A stretch of 64,000 bases of DNA from Ruminococcus sp. (GCA_017634275.1 JAGBNQ010000010.1:1-64000), one strand, 5' to 3'; numbered from the stretch's first letter, positions 51,372 through 59,419 are shown. Notes: a model not told the origin generated them from the letters alone. Numbers and translations are program-made.

Positions 51372-51407
51372 ATGAAAATGAGAGTATGCATCTTAATGAA
51401 TATCTGA
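51372..51407 (+). CDS. Micro-ORF 8 (11 residues), related to micro-ORF 4
   Basis: TAGGAG lies 9 nt before the ATG; the peptide is MKMRVCILMNI. The block from the ribosome binding site to about 50 nt past the stop is a diverged copy of that around micro-ORF 4, including GAATATCTGA and GTGAGTCC. Confidence 0.4.
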   Translation: MKMRVCILMNI

Positions 51408-51475
51408 GAGATAGGAGTGAGTCCACCCGAAAGTTTAGTCAGGTGCTAAATGCGGCACAGGAAAATTGAAATTAC

Positions 51476-51510
51476 GAGGCAGGTTGGGTAAATGCACCTG
51501 CCTCTTTTAA
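51476..51510 (+). terminator. Intrinsic terminator of the large transcript
   Basis: Nine-bp stem GAGGCAGGT/ACCTGCCTC followed by TTTTAA. Confidence 0.85.
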
Positions 51511-51512
51511 TT

Positions 51513-51706
51513 GAGGGGTGTGTTTATATTCCCCTCAATCGGTCGCCTAAGCGTCCTATTAACACAGTGTGCGCCTTCGCATATAATATTCTAACAGGCA
51601 AGGCCTTGCGGAAATCGTGCGATGAAAGTGTTAGGGGAGCGTTTAAGTTTTCGGCGGCCGCCTGATAATATAAATATAAGCCCGGGCTCTATGCTCGGGC
51701 TTTTTA
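51513..51706 (+). ncRNA. Rod-like structured RNA candidate with terminator
   Basis: The plus strand folds as a long rod: CGGTCGCC pairs with GGCGGCCG, TAAGCG with CGTTTA, and TAACAC with GTGTTA, with inner hairpins (TGCG-CCTT-CGCA and GCAAG/CTTGC). It is preceded by TTGAGGGG/CCCCTCAA and followed by a terminator (AGCCCG/CGGGCT then TTTTT). No promoter boxes were found, so it may be processed from readthrough of the large transcript. The nested long stem recalls 6S-type RNAs. Strand is set by the T-run; the opposite strand would be the spo0A 3' end. Confidence 0.5.
51679..51706. terminator. Terminator at the ncRNA / spo0A-like junction
   Basis: Stem AGCCCG-GC/GC-CGGGCT around TCTAT, with TTTTT on the plus side and a weaker T-rich track on the minus side, 50 bp past the Spo0A-like stop. 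Confidence 0.75.
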
Positions 51707-51759
51707 CTGTTGATGCAGAGCATAAAAGCCGCAGCCGTGCGCCGGCGATCTTACAGCTT

Positions 51760-52515
51760 TCAGCTTATCTTTTTGTCAAGCCTGATATCCCTTAGTATCC
51801 TCTCGGCAACGATGAAAATAAACTCCGAATTGGTCGGGCATTTGGTTATAAGCGATGAGTGTATGCCGAAATATTTCACCTTCGTTTCGGGCATAAGCTT
51901 TGCCCAGCTGCGTGAGATCGCTGTTCTCGCGCCGCGCTCTATGCAGGCAGGCTTTGCTGAGTGCATCTTAGCTACCTTCGGGTATATCGTCTTTGAAATG
52001 CGCCTTACAATGTCGGGCTCGCTTATCACTAAAATGATTATGTCGCGCAGGTATCTGTAGCCGCAGTAGTTGGGCGTTATCCCAAGCTCGCAGAGAGTGC
52101 GGCTCACCCTTTCGTAAAGCTCCGCCTCGTAGCTTATCGTTCTTTCCTCCTCGGCCTCACCGAGCAGGCTCTCAAGTGAGTGTATCACCGCGTCGGCATC
52201 AGCATTTAACGGCAAGACCGCATCCGCCCCTGATTGCAGAAATTTCTCCTTAGCGCCCTCGCCCGAGCGTGTGAGAAGTATCACCTTAGCGCCGCTTGTC
52301 TGCTTTTTTGACTTTTCGATAAGGTGTACCGTTTCTTTTATCGTTATCTGCTCATCTATCACCGTAGCATCGGGCGTAAAGCCGTCCTCCGCTTTGTAAA
52401 AATCATCGGCTCTCGCGGCACTGCTTTTCACCCTCTGCCCCGAGTAGATAAGCCTTTCGGGTAATTCATTTTTTGTTAAAGTTTCTGTCGGTAAAAGAAA
52501 TTTGTAGCTTTGCAT
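51760..52515 (-). CDS. Spo0A-like regulator with a degenerate receiver domain
   Basis: The C-terminal 115 residues match the Spo0A DNA-binding domain: VSRTLCELGITPNYCGYRYL, then ISKTIYPKVAKMHSAKP, ERGARTAISRSWAK and PTNSEFIFIVAERI. The N-terminal 120 residues have the length of a receiver and a VIDE strand, but the Asp pair after the first strand is missing. PLNAD stands where the conserved Lys-Pro should be. Phosphorylation may thus be lost or altered. ATG at 52515 is used (AGAGGAAG lies a little far upstream); ATG at 52539 is an alternative. A normal Spo0A may exist elsewhere. Confidence 0.8.
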   Translation of the reverse strand: MQSYKFLLPTETLTKNELPERLIYSGQRVKSSAARADDFYKAEDGFTPDATVIDEQITIKETVHLIEKSKKQTSGAKVILLTRSGEGAKEKFLQSGADAVLPLNADADAVIHSLESLLGEAEEERTISYEAELYERVSRTLCELGITPNYCGYRYLRDIIILVISEPDIVRRISKTIYPKVAKMHSAKPACIERGARTAISRSWAKLMPETKVKYFGIHSSLITKCPTNSEFIFIVAERILRDIRLDKKIS

Positions 52516-52731
52516 TTTCTTTTTTACTTCCTCTCTCATCTTTGAATTTTGCGAAAGAGATTATATCACAAAATTTTCCCCTTGAAAAGCCTTTTTGAAA
52601 AACTTTGTAAGGCTGTATAATTTTCGGCGGCGGTTAAAGTCGAAATGCTTTAAACATTTAGATTTTCATTCGGGTTTTGATAATTTTTTGAGTAACCGTA
52701 TTATTTGTAAAAAGAATTCATAAATTTGTTA

Positions 52732-52760
52732 TTGACAAAACGGGATAAATGTAATATAAT
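52732..52760 (+). promoter_or_regulatory. Sigma-A promoter of the ileS T-box transcript
   Basis: TTGACA, a 17-nt spacer, TATAAT; start predicted near 52767. Confidence 0.85.
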
Positions 52761-52766
52761 AATTGT

Positions 52767-53018
52767 GTTATAGCAAAAAGGCTAAGACGGAGAAAGTAAG
52801 CATCTCAAATAAAGCCACAGCGAGCTGCGGAGAGTGTGAGCGCAGCGCAAGTAGTGAGTTGCCCAATATCACTCCCGAGCCGCAGCCCGAAAGGTAACGA
52901 GTAGGCGCTGACGTTGTTCCTGCGTTAAGGGGAGGCATATGTTGGTATGTGAAATGGTGGTTTGTAAGCGTAAGGTTTTCCCTGCGTCCGTTTTCGGGCG
53001 TGGGGTTTTATTGTTTTG
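52767..53018 (+). promoter_or_regulatory. T-box riboswitch upstream of ileS
   Basis: The leader has T-box stem I features: GGAGAAAGTAAGC, the distal GCGAGCTGCGG and AGAGTGTGAGC parts, and a specifier loop CCAATATCAC containing ATC, an Ile codon. GAGTAGGCGCTGACG follows. AATGGTGG supplies the UGGU that would pair with the tRNA-Ile 3' end. A terminator follows: CCCTGCGTCCG/CGGGCGTGGGG then TTTTATTGTTTT (52980-53018). Uncharged tRNA-Ile would stabilise the antiterminator and turn ileS on. The antiterminator departs from the usual GGTGGNACCGCG. Confidence 0.82.
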
Positions 53019-53036
53019 AGGAAAGGAAAGAGGAAA

Positions 53037-56000
53037 ATGTACAAAAAGGTCGAAAACAACCTTAACTTCGTGCAGAGAGAAAAGCAGATAGAGCAGCTGT
53101 GGAAGGATAAGGATATCTTCAACAAGAGCATGGAAACAAGAAGAAAGGGCGAGAGCTATGTGTTCTATGACGGCCCGCCGACAGCTAACGGCAAGCCGCA
53201 TATCGGCCATGTTCTTACACGCGCTATCAAGGATATGATACCGAGATACAGAACTATGAAGGGCTATATGGTCCCCCGTAAGGCAGGCTGGGATACTCAC
53301 GGCCTACCCGTTGAGCTTGAAGTGGAAAAAATGTTAGGCCTTGACGGTAAGGAGCAGATAGAGGAATACGGCCTTGAGCCCTTTATCACAAAATGTAAGG
53401 AATCTGTTTGGAAATATAAGGGTATGTGGGAGGATTTCTCGGGAACAGTCGGCTTTTGGGCTGATATGGATAACCCTTATGTTACCTACCATAACGATTT
53501 TATCGAGTCAGAATGGTGGGCTTTAAAGCAGATATACGATAAGGGCTTGCTCTATAAGGGCTTTAAGATAGTTCCTTACTGCCCGAGATGCGGAACGCCC
53601 CTTTCCTCTCACGAGGTCGCTCAGGGCTATAAGCTCGTTAAGGAGCGCTCGGCTGTAGTTCGTTTCAAGATAGTAGGGCAGGACGCTTATTTCCTGGCAT
53701 GGACAACAACCCCCTGGACGCTGCCCTCTAACGTAGCGCTCTGCGTTAACCCCGATGAAACATACTGCAAGGTAAAGGCGGCTGACGGGTATACATATAT
53801 CATGGCTCAGGCTCTGCTTGATACCGTTTTGGGTAAGCTTGCGCAGGAGGATAAGCCTGCATATGAGGTGCTTGAAAGCTATAAAGGCTCCGACCTTGAG
53901 GGAATGGAGTATGAGCCGCTTTTCGCTTATACGGGCGAGGAGGCTAAAAGGCAGAAGAAAAAAGGCCACTATGTGGTAATGGATTACTATGTAACTATGT
54001 CCGACGGTACGGGTATAGTTCATATCGCGCCCGCTTTCGGTGAGGACGATAACAGGGTCGGCAAGAAATATGATCTTCCCTTCGTTCAGTTCGTTGACGG
54101 CAAGGGTAATATGACTAAGGAGACCCCCTACGCAGGCACATTCGTAAAGGACGCCGACAAGCTCGTTTTGGTTGACCTTGATAAGGCAGGTCAGCTCTTT
54201 GACGCGCCTAAGTTCGAGCATGATTATCCTCACTGCTGGAGATGTAACTCTCCGCTTATCTACTATGCAAGAGAGTCGTGGTTCATAAAGATGACAGATG
54301 TCAAGGACAGGCTCATTGCAAATAATAACACTATCAACTGGATACCCGAAAGCATCGGCTCGGGACGTTTCGGTGACTGGCTCAAAAATGTTCAGGACTG
54401 GGGCATCTCCCGTAACAGATATTGGGGAACTCCTCTTAATATCTGGGAGTGCGAGTGCGGCTGCCGCCACTCTGTAGGCTCTATTGAAGAGCTTAAGAGC
54501 ATGAGCGATAACTGCCCTGATGAGATAGAGCTGCACCGCCCTTATATCGACGCTGTAACTATCAAGTGCCCCGAGTGCGGCAAGCAGATGAAACGCGTCC
54601 CCGAGGTAATTGACTGCTGGTTTGACTCAGGCTCAATGCCCTTTGCTCAGCATCACTATCCTTTCGAGAATAAGGAGCTTTTTGAGTCACAGTTCCCTGC
54701 TGACTTTATCTCCGAGGCTGTTGACCAGACAAGAGGCTGGTTCTATTCTCTCCTTGCTATCTCAACACTTCTCTTTGATAAGGCGCCCTATAAGAACGTT
54801 ATAGTTTTAGGCCTTGTTCAGGACGAGAACGGTCAGAAGATGAGTAAGTCAAAGGGCAACGCCGTTGACCCGTTCGAGGCGCTGCAAAAGCTCGGCGCGG
54901 ACGCTATCAGGTGGTATTTCTATACAAACTCTCAGCCGTGGCTGCCCAATAAGTTCCATGATAAGGTGGTTATCGAGGGTCAGAGAAAGTTTATGAACAC
55001 TATCTGGAATACCTATGCATTCTACGTTCTCTATGCCGAGATAGACCAGTTTGACCCTACAAAGCATAAGATAGAATATGATAAGCTCTCCGTTATGGAT
55101 AAGTGGCTGCTCTCAAAGATGAACTCTATGGTAAAGGCTGCCGATGAAAACCTCTTTAACTACCGTATCCCCGAGGCTGCAAAGGCTATGCAGGACTTTG
55201 TTGACGACCTCTCTAACTGGTATGTTCGCCGCGGCCGTGAGCGTTACTGGGTACAGGGTATGACACAGGATAAGATAAATGCCTATATGACCCTTTATAC
55301 CGCGCTGGTAACGCTTTGCAAGTGCGCAGCACCTATGGTTCCGTTCATCACCGAGGAGGTTTATCAGAATATCGTTGTAACAGTTGATAAGGACGCGCCC
55401 GAGAGCATTCACCTCTGCGATTACCCGACTGTTGATGAGTCGATGATTGACCTTAAGCTTGAAAGCGATATGGAGGAGGTGCTTGATATCGTAGTTCTCG
55501 GCCGTGCCGCAAGAAATACCGCAAATATCAAGAACCGCCAGCCCCTCTCTGTAATGTATGTTACAGCCGACCACGAGCTTGACAGTTTCTATGTTGATAT
55601 AATAAGAGATGAGCTTAACCTTAAGAGCGTTAAGTTTGCCGATAATGTTTCCGAGTTCGTTGCTTATAAGTTCAAGCCCCAGCTTAAGACCTTAGGGCCT
55701 AAGTACGGCAAGAATTTAGGCGAGATAAGAAACTTGCTTACAGCGCTTGACGGCCATAAGGCAATGGCTGAACTTGATGAAACGGGAGAGCTTAAGCTTG
55801 AAATATCAATAGGCGAGATAGCTCTCTCCAAGGACGACCTTCTTATTGAAACAGAGCAGAAGGAGGGCTACTGCACCCTTACCCAGAACGGCGTAACAGT
55901 CGCTATGGATACAAATCTTACCGAGGAGCTTATAAACGAGGGCTTTGTCCGCGAGGTGATCTCCAAGCTCCAGACAATGAGAAAGGATTCGGGCTTTGAG

Positions 56001-56183
56001 GTAATGGATCATATAAATGTCACTATCTCTGCCGATGAAAAGCTTGCAGCGGTAATAGATGCAAACAAGGCGCAGATAAGCACCGATGTTCTTGCTGATT
56101 CTATCACCTTAGGCGATGCCGAGGGCGGCAAGGAATGGGATATAAACGGCGTTAAGGCTGTTATTTCTGTTGCTAAGGTTTAA
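53037..56183 (+). CDS. ileS: Isoleucyl-tRNA synthetase
   Basis: The 1048-residue class I synthetase has PPTANGKPHIGHVLTR (HIGH), the editing domain with AWTTTPWTLPSN, CWFDSGSMPFAQ, and KMSKSKGNAVDPF (KMSKS), then an anticodon-binding domain from about residue 690. The length matches the long eukaryote-like/second bacterial type that is often linked to mupirocin tolerance; that link is family knowledge, not seen here. ATG at 53037 has AGAGGAAA upstream. It is monocistronic and controlled by the T-box. Confidence 0.96.
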   Translation: MYKKVENNLNFVQREKQIEQLWKDKDIFNKSMETRRKGESYVFYDGPPTANGKPHIGHVLTRAIKDMIPRYRTMKGYMVPRKAGWDTHGLPVELEVEKMLGLDGKEQIEEYGLEPFITKCKESVWKYKGMWEDFSGTVGFWADMDNPYVTYHNDFIESEWWALKQIYDKGLLYKGFKIVPYCPRCGTPLSSHEVAQGYKLVKERSAVVRFKIVGQDAYFLAWTTTPWTLPSNVALCVNPDETYCKVKAADGYTYIMAQALLDTVLGKLAQEDKPAYEVLESYKGSDLEGMEYEPLFAYTGEEAKRQKKKGHYVVMDYYVTMSDGTGIVHIAPAFGEDDNRVGKKYDLPFVQFVDGKGNMTKETPYAGTFVKDADKLVLVDLDKAGQLFDAPKFEHDYPHCWRCNSPLIYYARESWFIKMTDVKDRLIANNNTINWIPESIGSGRFGDWLKNVQDWGISRNRYWGTPLNIWECECGCRHSVGSIEELKSMSDNCPDEIELHRPYIDAVTIKCPECGKQMKRVPEVIDCWFDSGSMPFAQHHYPFENKELFESQFPADFISEAVDQTRGWFYSLLAISTLLFDKAPYKNVIVLGLVQDENGQKMSKSKGNAVDPFEALQKLGADAIRWYFYTNSQPWLPNKFHDKVVIEGQRKFMNTIWNTYAFYVLYAEIDQFDPTKHKIEYDKLSVMDKWLLSKMNSMVKAADENLFNYRIPEAAKAMQDFVDDLSNWYVRRGRERYWVQGMTQDKINAYMTLYTALVTLCKCAAPMVPFITEEVYQNIVVTVDKDAPESIHLCDYPTVDESMIDLKLESDMEEVLDIVVLGRAARNTANIKNRQPLSVMYVTADHELDSFYVDIIRDELNLKSVKFADNVSEFVAYKFKPQLKTLGPKYGKNLGEIRNLLTALDGHKAMAELDETGELKLEISIGEIALSKDDLLIETEQKEGYCTLTQNGVTVAMDTNLTEELINEGFVREVISKLQTMRKDSGFEVMDHINVTISADEKLAAVIDANKAQISTDVLADSITLGDAEGGKEWDINGVKAVISVAKV

Positions 56184-56197
56184 ACTAAATATGCATT

Positions 56198-56230
56198 TAT
56201 GCAGGGGCTTATTCATAAGTCCCTGCTTTT
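56198..56230 (+). terminator. Intrinsic terminator of ileS
   Basis: GCAGGG-CTTAT pairs with ATAAG-CCCTGC around a 2-nt loop, then TTTTG. Confidence 0.85.
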
Positions 56231-56327
56231 GTATTGGTAAAAACAACAAGAAAAAAAGCCTATTTTCTGCAAATTTGATTTTTGTCACAAATAATTGTAA
56301 AAGATTTCTTATCAGGGCGGTTTTGCC

Positions 56328-56356
56328 TTGCAAATAAAGGCGGTTTATGCTATAAT
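56328..56356 (+). promoter_or_regulatory. Sigma-A promoter of the amino-acid transporter genes
   Basis: TTGCAA, a 17-nt spacer, TATAAT, about 38 nt before the ATG. Confidence 0.78.
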
Positions 56357-56393
56357 ATGTGGGTATTAAACCACTATTTAAGGAGAAGATATT

Positions 56394-57176
56394 ATGTTTA
56401 AAAAGATAGTAAGCATATGTGCAGCTGCTGTTATGGCGGCGGCTGTTTTCACGGGCTGCGGCGTTCCCGAAAACACCGTTCACAGCATTGATGACCTTGA
56501 AGGTAAAACGATAGGCGTTCAGCTCGGTACCACTGGCGATATCTACGCTGAGCATATCAAGGACGCAAAGGTCGAAAAGTATAACAAGGGCGCTGACGCA
56601 GTTCAGGCGCTTAAGCAGGGTAAGATAGATGCAGTTTTGATAGATGCCGAGCCTGCAAAGTATTTTGTTAAGGAAAATGATGACCTTAAAATACTTGATG
56701 AGCCCTTTGCCGAGGAGGAGTATGCGGTAGCTATAAAGCTTGATAATACCTCACTTCAGGCTGATATCAATAAGGCACTCGGTGAGCTTAAGGCTGACGG
56801 AACGCTTGATAAGATAAAGAGCAACTGGATAGGCGATGATGCAGGCAAGAGCCCCTATAAATCGCCCGAAGGTGTTGACAGGAGCAAGGGCACGCTCGTT
56901 ATGGCAACAAATGCAGAGTTTCCCCCCTACGAGAGCAAGGACGGCGACAAGATAGTCGGAATAGATGTTGATATGATGACAGCCGTTTGCGATAAGCTCG
57001 GCTATGAGCTTAAAATAGATGATATGGTATTTGATTCTATCATCTCGGCAGTTACCTCGGGCAAGGCTGATGTAGGTGTTGCAGGTATGACGGTAACAGA
57101 GGACAGAAAGAAAAACGTTCTTTTCTCTGATTCCTACACAACATCAAATCAGGTGATAATCGTTAGAAAGAAATAA
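56394..57176 (+). CDS. Amino-acid ABC transporter binding lipoprotein, circularly permuted
   Basis: After a lipobox (FTGC, Cys near residue 22) come residues about 34-145 with LEGKTIGVQLGTTGDIYAE and NKGADAVQALKQGKIDAVLI. In normal family-3 binding proteins these form the C-terminal part. Residues about 155-260 then carry GTLVMATNAEFPPYESKDGD and GVAGMTVTEDRKKNVLFSDS, which normally come first. All pieces of one domain are present in swapped order, so it should still fold as a two-lobe polar amino-acid binder. It is followed by a permease and an ATPase. The specific amino acid is unknown. Confidence 0.88.
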   Translation: MFKKIVSICAAAVMAAAVFTGCGVPENTVHSIDDLEGKTIGVQLGTTGDIYAEHIKDAKVEKYNKGADAVQALKQGKIDAVLIDAEPAKYFVKENDDLKILDEPFAEEEYAVAIKLDNTSLQADINKALGELKADGTLDKIKSNWIGDDAGKSPYKSPEGVDRSKGTLVMATNAEFPPYESKDGDKIVGIDVDMMTAVCDKLGYELKIDDMVFDSIISAVTSGKADVGVAGMTVTEDRKKNVLFSDSYTTSNQVIIVRKK

Positions 57177-57206
57177 TTGCAGGAATTTTGAAACTCTTTC
57201 CCCTGC

Positions 57207-57420
57207 CACCGCTAAAAGAATAAAGAAAAAATAATAAATAAAGTTTACGGTATCGACATTTCCTGCCTTACGCGGATAATGCCGATTGGGTTTTAAGATC
57301 CATCGGCGCAGCCGATACCTCTTTTATTATTTATTCTTTCTTTATTTCTTATTTTAGAGGGCGCGAGGGGAGCGACCTGACTAAAAATAATTCTTTACCG
57401 CGCTCTCGCTTAAGGCGGGG
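57207..57420. repeat. Composite two-hairpin repeat (copy B) between binding protein and permease
   Basis: Left arm AATAAAGAAAAAATAATAAA is mirrored by TTTATTATTTATTCTTTCTT on the right. Between them GGTATCG pairs with CGATACC, enclosing further stems. Hairpin 2 is AGAGGGCGCG against CGCGCTCTCGCTT. Order and words match copy A at 42.99-43.14 kb. It splits an otherwise compact transporter operon. Confidence 0.65.
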
Positions 57421-57449
57421 GAATATACTTTAATAAGGAGTGTTCGCTT

Positions 57450-58142
57450 TTGGACGGCTTTATAGAATCCTTCAAGCAGAATTTTTTGGAAAATGACAGG
57501 TGGAAATACTTGACAAACGGCCTTATCACTACCCTTGAAATAACTCTTTTCGCGGTAATGATAGGCTTTGTGCTGGGCTTTCTTGTGGCGATAGTCCGCT
57601 CTACCCACGATAAAACGGGCAGGCTCAAAATACTTAACTTTATATGTAAGGTTTACCTGACAGTTATCAGAGGAACACCTATGGTGGTTCAGCTGCTTAT
57701 CACATATTTCGTTATCTTCGGAAGTGTCAATATTGATAAGATACTCGTCGCGGTAATGGCCTTCGGGATAAACTCGGGCGCGTATGTTGCCGAGATAGTC
57801 CGCTCGGGTATCATGAGTATCGACAACGGCCAGCTTGAGGCAGGCAGGAGCTTAGGCCTTAACTACAGGCAGACTATGCTCTATATCATAATGCCGCAGG
57901 CCTTTAAAACAGTTCTCCCCGCACTTGCAAATGAGTGTATCGTTCTTTTAAAGGAGACCTCCGTTGCAGGCTATATCGCAGTTCAGGACTTAACAAAGGG
58001 CGGCGATATCATAAGGTCGCAGACCTATTCCGCATTCATGCCGCTCGTTACCGTGGCGCTTATCTACCTTGTAATGGTAATGATACTCTCAAACCTTGTG
58101 GGCAGGCTTGAAAGGAGGCTCGCTAAGAATGATAGACATTAA
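57450..58142 (+). CDS. Amino-acid ABC transporter permease
   Basis: The 230-residue protein has about five membrane helices and the family motif [22 protein letters not shown], where it meets the ATPase. [15 protein letters not shown] precedes it. It forms the membrane channel, probably as a homodimer. The start is TTG at 57450, supported by AAGGAG 9-10 nt upstream. The ATPase gene begins 14 bp before its stop. Confidence 0.93.
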   Translation: MDGFIESFKQNFLENDRWKYLTNGLITTLEITLFAVMIGFVLGFLVAIVRSTHDKTGRLKILNFICKVYLTVIRGTPMVVQLLITYFVIFGSVNIDKILVAVMAFGINSGAYVAEIVRSGIMSIDNGQLEAGRSLGLNYRQTMLYIIMPQAFKTVLPALANECIVLLKETSVAGYIAVQDLTKGGDIIRSQTYSAFMPLVTVALIYLVMVMILSNLVGRLERRLAKNDRH

Positions 58143-58854
58143 GAACCTCTGTAAGGATTTCGGCGAGGTAAGGGTACTCAAAAATATAACCGAAACGATA
58201 GAAAAGGGCGAAAAGGTAGTTATCATAGGCCCCTCGGGCTCGGGTAAATCTACTTTTTTGAGGTGCTTGAACCGAATGGAGAACCCGACCTCGGGCGATA
58301 TCATCTTTGACGGCGTAAACATCGCAAAGGCAACGGATAAGGAGATAAATAGGGTAAGGCAGAGAATGGGAATGGTTTTCCAGCATTTTAACCTCTTTCC
58401 GCACCTTACTATCAAGAAGAATATAACACTTGCCCCCGTAAAGCTCGGCCTTATGACAAAGGAGCAGGCAGATGAGCGAGCGGAGGAGCTTTTAAAGACA
58501 GTCGGCCTTCCCGATAAGGCGGACGAATACCCTGCAAGGCTCTCGGGCGGCCAGAAACAGAGAATAGCTATCGCAAGGGCGCTCGCTATGAACCCCGAGG
58601 TAATGCTTTTTGATGAGCCGACCTCGGCACTTGACCCCGAAATGGTGGGCGAGGTGCTGGAGCTTATGAAAAGGCTTGCCGATGACGGAATGACTATGGT
58701 GGTAGTTACCCACGAAATGGGCTTTGCAAGAGAAGTCGCCTCGCGCGTGATGTTTATGGCGGACGGTGCGATACTCGAACAGAATGAGCCCGAGCAGTTC
58801 TTTGCTGACCCGAAAAATCAAAGACTTAAGGATTTTCTATCAAAGGTGCTTTAA
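58129..58854 (+). CDS. glnQ: Amino-acid ABC transporter ATP-binding protein (GlnQ type)
   Basis: The 241-residue ATPase has Walker [10 protein letters not shown], the Q-loop in [14 protein letters not shown], the signature [15 protein letters not shown], Walker [15 protein letters not shown], and the His switch [18 protein letters not shown] and [10 protein letters not shown] are typical of polar amino-acid importers. It overlaps the permease by 14 bp; AAAGGAGG precedes the ATG. The longer upstream frame was trimmed. Confidence 0.95.
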   Translation: MIDIKNLCKDFGEVRVLKNITETIEKGEKVVIIGPSGSGKSTFLRCLNRMENPTSGDIIFDGVNIAKATDKEINRVRQRMGMVFQHFNLFPHLTIKKNITLAPVKLGLMTKEQADERAEELLKTVGLPDKADEYPARLSGGQKQRIAIARALAMNPEVMLFDEPTSALDPEMVGEVLELMKRLADDGMTMVVVTHEMGFAREVASRVMFMADGAILEQNEPEQFFADPKNQRLKDFLSKVL

Positions 58855-58855
58855 A

Positions 58856-59287
58856 ATGGATCTTAGAATATATTTGTATAATAAGCCCGTGTCGGATATA
58901 AAGGCTCTGCGTACAGAGGTCTTTATCAAGGAGCAGGGCTTTGAGAATGAGTTTGATGAGATAGATAATAAGGCTACCCACGTTCTTATCTATGACGGAA
59001 AGGTGCCAGTCGCTACGGGCAGGCTCTTTAGCGAGGACGAGAATGGTGAGGAATATATCATAGGCCGCGTATGCGTCAAAAAGGAATACAGAGATAAAAA
59101 GCTCGGCAAGCGCGTTATTATGGCGCTTGAAGAGGATGCGCGCAAAATGGGCGGCAGACGTGTCTCGGTTTCGGCTCAGTGCAGGGTTCAGGGCTTTTAT
59201 GAGGCTTTGGGCTATTCCGCGACCGATGACCTTCACGATGACGAGGGTGTGCCGCACGTTACAATGATAAAAACCATTAGAAAATAA
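58856..59287 (+). CDS. GNAT-family acetyltransferase (ElaA-like)
   Basis: The 143-residue protein has EVFIKEQGFENEFDEID, then VATGRLF, IGRVCVKKEYRDKKLGKRVI (acetyl-CoA loop) and AQCRVQGFYEALGY. This matches the ElaA/YjcF group, whose substrate is unknown. ATG at 58856 lies 1 bp after the glnQ stop, with AAAGGTG upstream, so it is cotranscribed with the transporter. Confidence 0.88.
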   Translation: MDLRIYLYNKPVSDIKALRTEVFIKEQGFENEFDEIDNKATHVLIYDGKVPVATGRLFSEDENGEEYIIGRVCVKKEYRDKKLGKRVIMALEEDARKMGGRRVSVSAQCRVQGFYEALGYSATDDLHDDEGVPHVTMIKTIRK

Positions 59288-59328
59288 TTCCCAATTTGTG
59301 AAAACTGAATGAAAAATTCACTTAATTC

Positions 59329-59357
59329 TTGACAAATGCTCCAAAAAAGATTAAAAT
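59329..59357 (+). promoter_or_regulatory. Sigma-A promoter of the LtaS-like gene
   Basis: TTGACA, a 17-nt spacer, TAAAAT, about 62 nt before the ATG. Confidence 0.72.
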
Positions 59358-59419
59358 GTAAAAGTAGATAAAAAGCAAATAAGCCTATGTGTGAATAAAT
59401 TTAAAAATAAGGAGTAGCT

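Larger units (their letters stand above)
51062..51457 (+). repeat. Diverged direct repeat within the large transcript
   Basis: Block 51062-51170 and block 51357-51457 share the order GGGAGTGGTG/AGGAGTGGTG, a micro-ORF, GAATATCTGA, GA-GAT, GGGTGAGTCC/GGAGTGAGTCC, AAATTCAGTTT/AAAGTTTAG and a closing GC/GGC-AC hairpin. Identity is only partial, so the copies are old or selected for structure. Confidence 0.6.
50372..51508 (+). ncRNA. Large transcript (about 1.14 kb) with hairpins and an array of micro-ORFs; no ordinary gene
   Basis: A strong promoter and a strong terminator (51476-51508) define it; no frame longer than a few dozen codons is open in this strand. The 5' part (to about 50830) is rich in stems: GGCTAAA/TTTAGCC, TGACAGA/TCTGTCA enclosing AAGTG/CACTT, and CGGCGAC/GTCGCCG across 80 nt. 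The 3' part repeats a unit like GGAGTGAGTCCAATGGCA about eight times. In it GGAG or AAAGG lies 8-10 nt before an ATG that opens an ORF of 2-18 codons. Large ornate RNAs (OLE, GOLLD, ROOL) were considered but could not be matched by eye. Confidence 0.65.

Noticed and set aside
50915..51440. CRISPR-like repeated units in the large noncoding region
   Set aside because: The units are imperfect, vary in length and spacing, and have no constant spacer size; there are no cas genes in the window.
53523..54536. 337-codon open frame antisense to ileS
   Set aside because: Shadow of a strongly biased coding frame; no family features.
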